From: Chloroflexota bacterium
GTDB lineage: Bacteria; Chloroflexota; Anaerolineae; UBA4142
Direction: 5' to 3'
Length of the DNA: 5,966 nucleotides
NCBI GenBank assembly: GCA_016200825.1
Contig: JACQEA010000245.1
Coordinates: 1 to 5,966 of the forward strand
In this document: in pieces, positions 1 to 4,103 of the stretch
How the letters are laid out: the number at the start of each line of letters is the position of its first letter
How positions within the stretch are numbered: the first letter of the stretch is position 1
Notes under the pieces: generated by a model
Told to the model about the DNA's origin: nothing
Seen by the model: the letters and a program-made list of their open reading frames with translations, nothing else
The model's database searches: none
Position numbers and translations under genes: made by a program

Positions 1-41
1 CGCGCATAGCGTCATTCCATGTAAATGCTCAGACTGTTCAG

Positions 42-70
42 TTACCATTCCACTAAATTTCTGCTACAAT
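42..70 (+). promoter_or_regulatory. Putative sigma70-type promoter of the I42 inhibitor gene
   Basis: A -35-like TTACCA (42-47) lies 17 nt upstream of a -10-like TACAAT (65-70). The expected start of transcription is near 77, leaving a leader of only about 12 nt before the ATG at 89. The spacing is ideal and the -10 differs from TATAAT at one position, but the -35 matches only 4 of 6. The promoter could instead lie further upstream or outside the window. Confidence 0.45.
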
Positions 71-76
71 AAATGT

Positions 77-81
77 GGGAG
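77..81 (+). promoter_or_regulatory. Shine-Dalgarno site for the I42 inhibitor gene
   Basis: GGGAG at 77-81 ends 7 nt before the ATG at 89, a normal distance. The frame is open upstream back to position 2. The ribosome-binding site and the lipoprotein signal peptide that begins at this methionine fix 89 as the start. Confidence 0.6.
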
Positions 82-88
82 CGATTCA

Positions 89-469
89 ATGAAAAAAATT
101 TACGCGCTCGCGTTTTTATTTCTCGCGGCGTGCGGGTCACCGCCCGACACGGTGATCGCTAAATACACCGCGAGCGATAACGGCAAAACAATTTCGCTGG
201 CGTTGAATCAAACGATTGCTATCGTCCTCGATTCAAACGCGTCGACCGGATTCGTTTGGAATCTCACGCTCGAGCCGGATGACAAGGTGCTCGATTTCGT
301 AACGCAAGAATATGCGACGCAAGGCAATTTGCCCGGCGCAGGCGGAATCGAAACCTGGGAATTCAAAGCCGTCGGTATTGGCGAAACAAATTTGAAATTG
401 GAATACTTTCGCCCGTTCGAACCAAAAAATATCGGCAAGGAATTTGCGTTGCGCGTGCAAGTAAAATAA
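89..469 (+). CDS. Chagasin-like (inhibitor I42 family) cysteine-protease inhibitor lipoprotein
   Basis: This encodes a 126-residue protein with a lipoprotein signal: a Lys-Lys start, a short hydrophobic stretch, and a lipobox L-A-A-C with the lipidated cysteine at residue 15. The mature part is a small all-beta domain with the three loop motifs of the chagasin/I42 family. These are N-A-S-T-G-F-V-W at 50-57 (family pattern N-P-T-T-G-Y-x-W), a Gly-rich G-A-G-G segment followed by W-E-F at 83-92, and R-P-F-E at 108-111 (family R-P-W). Characterised members insert these loops into the active-site cleft of papain-type cysteine proteases. The likely role is therefore a membrane-anchored inhibitor outside the cytoplasm that protects against own or foreign proteases. 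N-A instead of N-P and F instead of Y and W are conservative departures. The stop codon (467-469) overlaps the U-tract of the terminator encoded on the opposite strand. No cysteine protease is visible nearby. Confidence 0.88.
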   Translation: MKKIYALAFLFLAACGSPPDTVIAKYTASDNGKTISLALNQTIAIVLDSNASTGFVWNLTLEPDDKVLDFVTQEYATQGNLPGAGGIETWEFKAVGIGETNLKLEYFRPFEPKNIGKEFALRVQVK

Positions 470-503
470 AAAAACCCTTTCACCTCAAGGGCGAAAAGGG
501 TTT
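468..503 (-). terminator. Intrinsic terminator of the T-box leader
   Basis: Read on the minus strand, AAACCCUUU (503-495), a bulged U, and CGCC (493-490) pair with GGUG (484-481) and AAAGGGUUU (480-472) around the loop CUUGA. This gives 13 base pairs, followed by an uninterrupted U run from 474 to 468. It is mutually exclusive with the antiterminator, because CGC and CCUU (493-487) are shared. On the plus strand the same hairpin is followed by only three T, so it would be at best a weak terminator for the inhibitor gene that ends at 469. Confidence 0.9.
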
Positions 504-517
504 CGCGGTACCACCTT
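504..517 (-). promoter_or_regulatory. T-box antiterminator bulge (tRNA acceptor-end binding site)
   Basis: AAGGUGGUACCGCG on the minus strand is the conserved T-box sequence. AAGG (517-514) pairs with CCUU (490-487) and GCG (506-504) pairs with CGC (493-491), leaving the seven-base bulge UGGUACC (513-507). Its UGGU is complementary to the 3' end ACCA of an uncharged tRNA. This element alone identifies the strand and the class of the leader. Confidence 0.93.
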
Positions 518-520
518 GTT

Positions 521-602
521 TAGTCGAATAGTCTGGTAGTCTGATAGTCGCGTGGTCAAATGTTTTGACTACGTGGCTATCCGACTATGCAACTATCTGA
601 CT
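521..602 (-). repeat. Octamer-built inverted repeat (5+5 units) inside the T-box leader
   Basis: On the minus strand, five tandem octamers of the form AGTCNNNT occupy 602-563: AGTCAGAT, AGTTGCAT, AGTCGGAT, AGCCACGT, AGTCAAAA. After the dinucleotide CA, five octamers of complementary form NNNGACTA occupy 560-521: TTTGACCA, CGCGACTA, TCAGACTA, CCAGACTA, TTCGACTA. The two arms fold into a hairpin with about 31 of 39 positions paired (two G-U), including an eight-mismatch scatter that falls mostly in the variable NNN bases. It sits between the F-box region and the antiterminator, where T-box leaders normally carry a short Stem III. It looks like an expanded or replaced Stem III. Confidence 0.8.
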
Positions 603-795
603 CTCATGCGCTATAACGGGCTCACCCGAAACCAACTACTCGGCGCGATTATTCGCGCGCGTTTCGCGGATCCAACTTCCCGGCGACGTTCGATTGTTTT
701 TGCTGTGAGCGATTTCACGCGCGGGCGCTCTTCTCTATCAGCGCAAAACTATCTACTCTTCCGGTTCGACGTTGTTCTTATTCGACTGTGAAAAG

Positions 796-824
796 ATTTT
801 AGCACTAGTTGACGCGCGTGTCAA
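796..824 (-). promoter_or_regulatory. Near-consensus sigma70 promoter driving the T-box leader
   Basis: A perfect -35 TTGACA (824-819) and a -10 TAAAAT (801-796) are separated by exactly 17 nt on the minus strand. The predicted transcription start is near 789, about 20 nt before the first Stem I helix. The match to consensus and its placement directly before an intact T-box suggest the unit is still transcribed. An imperfect palindrome TTGAC-N6-GTCAA (809-824) covers the -35 and part of the spacer. Confidence 0.85.
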
Positions 825-866
825 TTGGCGCATGACATTTCCAGGACTTGTGCAAAGTCAGCTGCC

Positions 867-3800
867 TTATGTCATTGCGAGCGGAGCGAAGCAATCTCCT
901 TGTAACTTGGGGATTGCTTCGTCGCAAAAAGAGCTCCTCGCAATGACACGTTGGGTGTTGCGTGGTTTGTCAACGGACTTTGCATATGCCGTATGCCATT
1001 TATTTTCCTGCGACTTGTTTTTTTCTATCTCCGCGTTGGCGTGCGCGGTAGGCGTGCGCGTCGGAAATCGCGTGGGAATCGTTGCGAGCGTCCGCGTTGC
1101 TGACGGCGCAAGCGCGAGAGTAGAAACGCGCGTCGGTGTGCGCGTAGGCGTGCGCGTCAAGGTTGGCGCAGGCGCGCTGCTCGGCCCTTCTGGTCCCGGA
1201 CATTCATTCAAAACTGTGAACGTGTTCGAAATTTTATTCGTGATGTAAATGCGCAAGAGGTTGGGATTTTCCAACAAGCCGTACGGACCAATACCGATGC
1301 CCTGCGCGGAACCAAACGTGGTTTTGAAATTCAAATTGCTATCCAACACGCGCACGCTCGAATCCGCCGTCTCCGCGATATAAATTGTGCCGCACACTTG
1401 GCTTTGCATCACAAATCCGCCGTCATCCGTATTCCCCACGCTGATGATCTGCTCGTTATTCAAATTCCCGAATGAATCAATATCGTACACGTACAATTGA
1501 TTCGGCACATCCGAACTGGGCAAACCAACGAGCGCGAATAATTTATTGAACGCGTTGCTCACGCCCACATAAAAGACCGCGCCGCCGCCTTGACCATTTG
1601 AAAAACTTTTTACGCGCGATGCGGTAAAAATCGTTCCCGCGCTGTTGACGCGCCACAGATCCAACCCATCGCGATTGCCCACAAACACTTTGTTCGACGC
1701 GTTATGCACCGCGAGCCCAAACGTTCCCGCGTTCACGGTCACACAACCGATGAGCGCGTCCGTCGCGGAATTGATCACCGCGACGCGCGCGGATCCGTGC
1801 AACGCGATGTACACAAATCCGTTATTTGGATTGACCGCGAGATGCGTGGCTTCGCCGCCGCACGATGCGAGCGAAATGTCCAACGATTTTGTCAGCGTGG
1901 CTGGATTGAGTACGCTCACGCTGGACGGATCGGAACCGTTGCCAAAATTCGCGACGTACACTTTGTCATTGATCATTCCAATTCCAAACGGCAACGTTCG
2001 CACCGCGATTTTTTTGATCGGCGTGAGATTATTTTCGTTCGCGACGATCACGGAATTATCGAGATGGCTGATGACGAATAATCGCCCGCGCGCGGAATCT
2101 AAAACCATTCCTTTTGGATCGTTCGGAAAAATTTGCGAGACCGGCAACGTTGCGGGCGCAAGCGGCGTTGGCGTGCGCGATGGCGTCGCGGTGGGCGTGA
2201 GAGTTGCCGCGCCGCCCGTGTCGCCAAATTCAACGCTCGTCGTGAAACCAATCGCGGCAAAAACGGCAACTTGATTCGGCGAGGTGCTTGCAAATCCGGG
2301 CGGATCTATTTCCGTCACAAAGTACAATCCTTGCGCGAGATTCAAGAAACAATGCGGATTATTTCCGTCGCTCGCCCATGAATCAATTGTTGAGCCGCCA
2401 ATTGGCGCGATCGAAATTATCGCGCCGATCGCTGGCGGTTCGCCCGCGTCTAAAATTCCGTTGCTGTTGAAATCTACAAACGGACTCACGCAAATTGACG
2501 CGGTGTTTGGATCCACTGTGGGCGTTGATGTTGGCGTCGCGCTGGGAGTAGCCGTGAAAGTTGGCGTCGGTGTGTTCGTCGCCGGAAATTGATCGCCAAA
2601 ATCCACGAGTGTAGAAATTCCACTTGCAACAATTGCCGCGATCAAATTCGGCGAGGTTGATGTCGCGCCGAGCGGATCCGTTTCGGTCACCACAAATAAT
2701 CCGGGCGCGAGATTAGTAAAACAAAACGGCTCGCTTCCATCCGTCACGCGCGTTCCGATCACTGAACCGCCAAACGGCGCGATCGTAATTGTCGCGCCCG
2801 CGAGTACGGGCTCGCCTAAATCGCGCGAACCGTTGGCGTTGAGATCATTGTACGCGGTCACGCAAATATTTCCAAACGGGAGCGGCGTATTTGTCGCGGT
2901 GGGAGTGAGCGATGGAGTGGGCGCGGGCGCACAAGAATCGGTGTACACGGTCACGCTATTCGCAAAGAAATTTGAAACGTACACGCGATTCGTCGCGCTG
3001 TTGACCGCGATGCCTTCGTCCGCGCCGAGCGACGTCGCGGCAAAGCCGCTGATTAAATTTGATGCGCCGTCAATTTTGTAAATGCGCGCGAGCGCAGGAA
3101 TATTCACATAGATCGCGTTGCCGTTCGTGTTCACCGCGAGATTAAATCCTTGCGCGGGCACATTGATTGTTCCGACGATGGCGTTGGTCTGCGTATTGAT
3201 GACGGCAAGCGTGTTGTTGCTCTGCACGCTGACGTACGCGCGTTGCGTGAACGGATTGATCGCGATGCCAAATCCGTCTGTCGCAATGCTTATCGTCGCG
3301 ATAATATTATTCGCGAGATTAATTACTTTGACCGCGTTCGCGCCGCGCACGACGACATACGCGTTGTCCGTGTTCGGATCAATCGCGATAAAGGTTGGAT
3401 TAGCGCCAACAAAAATCGTTGCCGTCACGGTGTTCACATTCGCGTCGATCACCGACACCGTGCCGCTCGAAAAATTCGCAACGTACACGCGATTGTTGTG
3501 CGCGTTGGCGGCGATGCCAAAGGGCAGATCGCCGACAGCAATTTGCGCGATTTGCGCGCCGCTCGTCGCGTCCAATACTGAAACCGAACTGTTGTCGCGA
3601 TCCGAAACGTACAAGCGATTTAGACTCGCGAGATACGCGACCGCGTTCGAATGGACTCCGCCGGTGAGGAACGTGTTTAGAATCGCGCCGGTATTTTCAT
3701 TCAGAACCGTGACGGCAGATGAATTAAAATTCGCGACATACACGCGGCTATTCGCTTGATCGAGCGCAATGCCTTTTGGACTTGATACATTGCTCGACGT

Positions 3801-4103
3801 GCGGACCAGTGTGAGACAAACCGGCGTCGGTGAAGGAACGATCGTTGGTGTTCGCGTTAGCGTCGGCGTATTGGTCGGCGTCGCGGTTGGCGTCGCGGTG
3901 TTCGTTGATGTCGCCGTTGGCGTCGGCGTGAAAAGTTGATCGCCGAATTCAACGAGCGTTGAAAAGCCGGTGCTAACATTCGCCGAGACCGTATCGGGCC
4001 AGTGTTGGTTGAGTCCTTGATTGTGATTTGTGCGCCAGTCAAAATATTTTCGCCGATTTGGCGCGCGCCGTCGCCGTTGATATCGTTGAATACGCTCACG
4101 CAC
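867..4103 (-). CDS. C-terminal part of a frameshifted giant secreted protein: two YVTN-type propellers and SdrD_B-like domains
   Basis: This 1078-codon frame is the downstream part of the gene entering from the right edge. Its first 36 or so codons (ATG at 4103) are the upstream domain read out of frame, so genuine sequence starts near D-T-V at 3995. Domains by residue: end of SdrD_B-like domain 1 (37-56, ending V-E-F-G-D-Q); Thr-Pro linker (57-95); propeller of seven YVTN/YncE-like blades (96-389; R-V-Y-V-A-N-F, R-L-Y-V-S and similar); linker (392-411); SdrD_B-like 2 (413-505); linker (506-536); SdrD_B-like 3 (537-628); linker (629-653); second seven-bladed propeller (654-968); Thr-Pro-Arg tail (976-1019). 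SdrD_B-like domains carry the D-x-N-x-N-G calcium-loop pattern (N-D-L-N-A-N-G, V-D-F-N-S-N-G). No catalytic motif is visible, so a surface or extracellular binding role is inferred. Residues 1020-1078 look non-native: an extra base near 1046 appears to have moved the frame past a natural TAG (1027-1025) into the palindromic element. No sortase or membrane anchor is seen. Confidence 0.8.
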   Translation of the reverse strand: MRERIQRYQRRRRAPNRRKYFDWRTNHNQGLNQHWPDTVSANVSTGFSTLVEFGDQLFTPTPTATSTNTATPTATPTNTPTLTRTPTIVPSPTPVCLTLVRTSSNVSSPKGIALDQANSRVYVANFNSSAVTVLNENTGAILNTFLTGGVHSNAVAYLASLNRLYVSDRDNSSVSVLDATSGAQIAQIAVGDLPFGIAANAHNNRVYVANFSSGTVSVIDANVNTVTATIFVGANPTFIAIDPNTDNAYVVVRGANAVKVINLANNIIATISIATDGFGIAINPFTQRAYVSVQSNNTLAVINTQTNAIVGTINVPAQGFNLAVNTNGNAIYVNIPALARIYKIDGASNLISGFAATSLGADEGIAVNSATNRVYVSNFFANSVTVYTDSCAPAPTPSLTPTATNTPLPFGNICVTAYNDLNANGSRDLGEPVLAGATITIAPFGGSVIGTRVTDGSEPFCFTNLAPGLFVVTETDPLGATSTSPNLIAAIVASGISTLVDFGDQFPATNTPTPTFTATPSATPTSTPTVDPNTASICVSPFVDFNSNGILDAGEPPAIGAIISIAPIGGSTIDSWASDGNNPHCFLNLAQGLYFVTEIDPPGFASTSPNQVAVFAAIGFTTSVEFGDTGGAATLTPTATPSRTPTPLAPATLPVSQIFPNDPKGMVLDSARGRLFVISHLDNSVIVANENNLTPIKKIAVRTLPFGIGMINDKVYVANFGNGSDPSSVSVLNPATLTKSLDISLASCGGEATHLAVNPNNGFVYIALHGSARVAVINSATDALIGCVTVNAGTFGLAVHNASNKVFVGNRDGLDLWRVNSAGTIFTASRVKSFSNGQGGGAVFYVGVSNAFNKLFALVGLPSSDVPNQLYVYDIDSFGNLNNEQIISVGNTDDGGFVMQSQVCGTIYIAETADSSVRVLDSNLNFKTTFGSAQGIGIGPYGLLENPNLLRIYITNKISNTFTVLNECPGPEGPSSAPAPTLTRTPTRTPTRVSTLALAPSATRTLATIPTRFPTRTPTAHANAEIEKNKSQENKWHTAYAKSVDKPRNTQRVIARSSFCDEAIPKLQGDCFAPLAMT
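870..948. repeat. 79-bp interspersed palindromic element (MITE/REP-like)
   Basis: Terminal inverted repeats TGTCATTGCGAG (870-881) and CTCGCAATGACA (937-948) enclose a second inverted pair, GAAGCAATC (888-896) and GATTGCTTC (912-920), around a short AT-rich loop. Repeats with these ends and a GAAGCAATC core are, from memory, scattered in many copies through genomes of several environmental phyla. It codes for nothing itself, but it supplies the last 26 or so codons of the minus-strand frame that stops at 867. As RNA it would form a strong hairpin just downstream of the giant gene. No clear target-site duplication is visible. Confidence 0.85.
1047..1178 (-). repeat. Thr-Pro-Arg-rich C-terminal tail, low-complexity DNA
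   Basis: This encodes R-T-P-T-R-T-P-T-R type repeats after the second propeller. The pattern continues past 1047 only if one base (position 1046) is skipped: the other frame reads R-T-P-T-R-R and then stops at TAG (1027-1025). That is the basis for placing a +1 slip here. The Arg content separates this segment from the internal Thr-Pro linkers. Confidence 0.7.
3819..3935 (-). repeat. Thr-Pro-rich linker 1, low-complexity DNA
   Basis: This encodes repeated T-P-T-A-T-x-T-N-T type units between SdrD_B-like domain 1 and propeller 1. The DNA is a degenerate hexamer-like repeat (GGCGTC/GGCGTT on the plus strand). Similar spacers recur at 2871-2930, 2496-2588, 2145-2219 and 1047-1178. They are typical flexible linkers of extracellular modular proteins and natural sites for slippage or recombination between copies. 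Confidence 0.8.

Larger units (their letters stand above)
471..789 (-). promoter_or_regulatory. T-box riboswitch leader, valine (GUC) specifier
   Basis: This is a tRNA-sensing leader read from about 789 down to 471. Stem I: CCGG (764-761) pairs with CCGG (683-680); an AGUAGAU loop-E-like segment follows (757-751); GUUUU and GCUG pair with CAGC and AAAAC; then comes a distal AGAGAA bulge, and GAGCG/CGCUC closes a loop containing CGUGAAA. The specifier loop reads GAAC-GUC-GCC, the same arrangement as GAAC-UAC in the classic tyrS leader, so the specifier is GUC (687-685), valine. Downstream come a GC stem (658-643), an F-box-like CCCGUUAU (620-613), an octamer hairpin, and the T-box proper, AAGGUGGUACCGCG (517-504). 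The antiterminator is AAGG/CCUU plus GCG/CGC around the seven-base bulge UGGUACC. UGGU would pair with an ACCA tRNA end (discriminator A), as expected for tRNA-Val. Uncharged tRNA-Val should promote read-through. Oddity: no sense ORF follows within the window. Confidence 0.93.

Noticed and set aside
2..88. In-frame upstream extension of the inhibitor gene
   Set aside because: The frame is open but Cys-rich and unpatterned, and it would bury the lipoprotein signal. The ribosome-binding site and lipobox support the start at 89.
208..483. Minus-strand ORF of 91 codons right behind the T-box, as a possible regulated gene
   Set aside because: Its GTG start lies inside the terminator hairpin, there is no Shine-Dalgarno, and it is exactly antisense to a well-supported I42 coding sequence.
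521..602. CRISPR array
   Set aside because: Repeats are degenerate octamers in direct 8-bp phase with no spacers, and the second half is inverted. This is a hairpin, not a CRISPR.
552..791. Plus-strand ORF of 79 codons over the T-box
   Set aside because: It lies wholly within the structured minus-strand leader, has no ribosome-binding site and looks like no protein.
772..1248. Plus-strand ORF across the palindromic element and the Thr-Pro-Arg tail
   Set aside because: It is the complement of the giant gene tail and the repeat. Its Val-Gly-Val-Arg pattern is simply the reverse reading of the Thr-Pro-Arg repeats.
1645..2274. Plus-strand ORF of 209 codons opposite propeller 2
   Set aside because: It is a shadow of the minus-strand coding sequence, with no domain pattern of its own. 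The minus strand shows regular propeller blades here.
3118..3759. Plus-strand ORF of 213 codons opposite propeller 1
   Set aside because: It is a shadow frame. The periodic Tyr-Thr-Arg pattern is the reverse reading of the repeated blade codons.
3991..4003. Programmed -1 frameshift joining the two halves of the giant gene
   Set aside because: A -1 slip at GGC-CCG would give the right peptide, but no X-XXY-YYZ slippery heptamer is present, and the domain also lacks about 36 residues. That points to a deletion.
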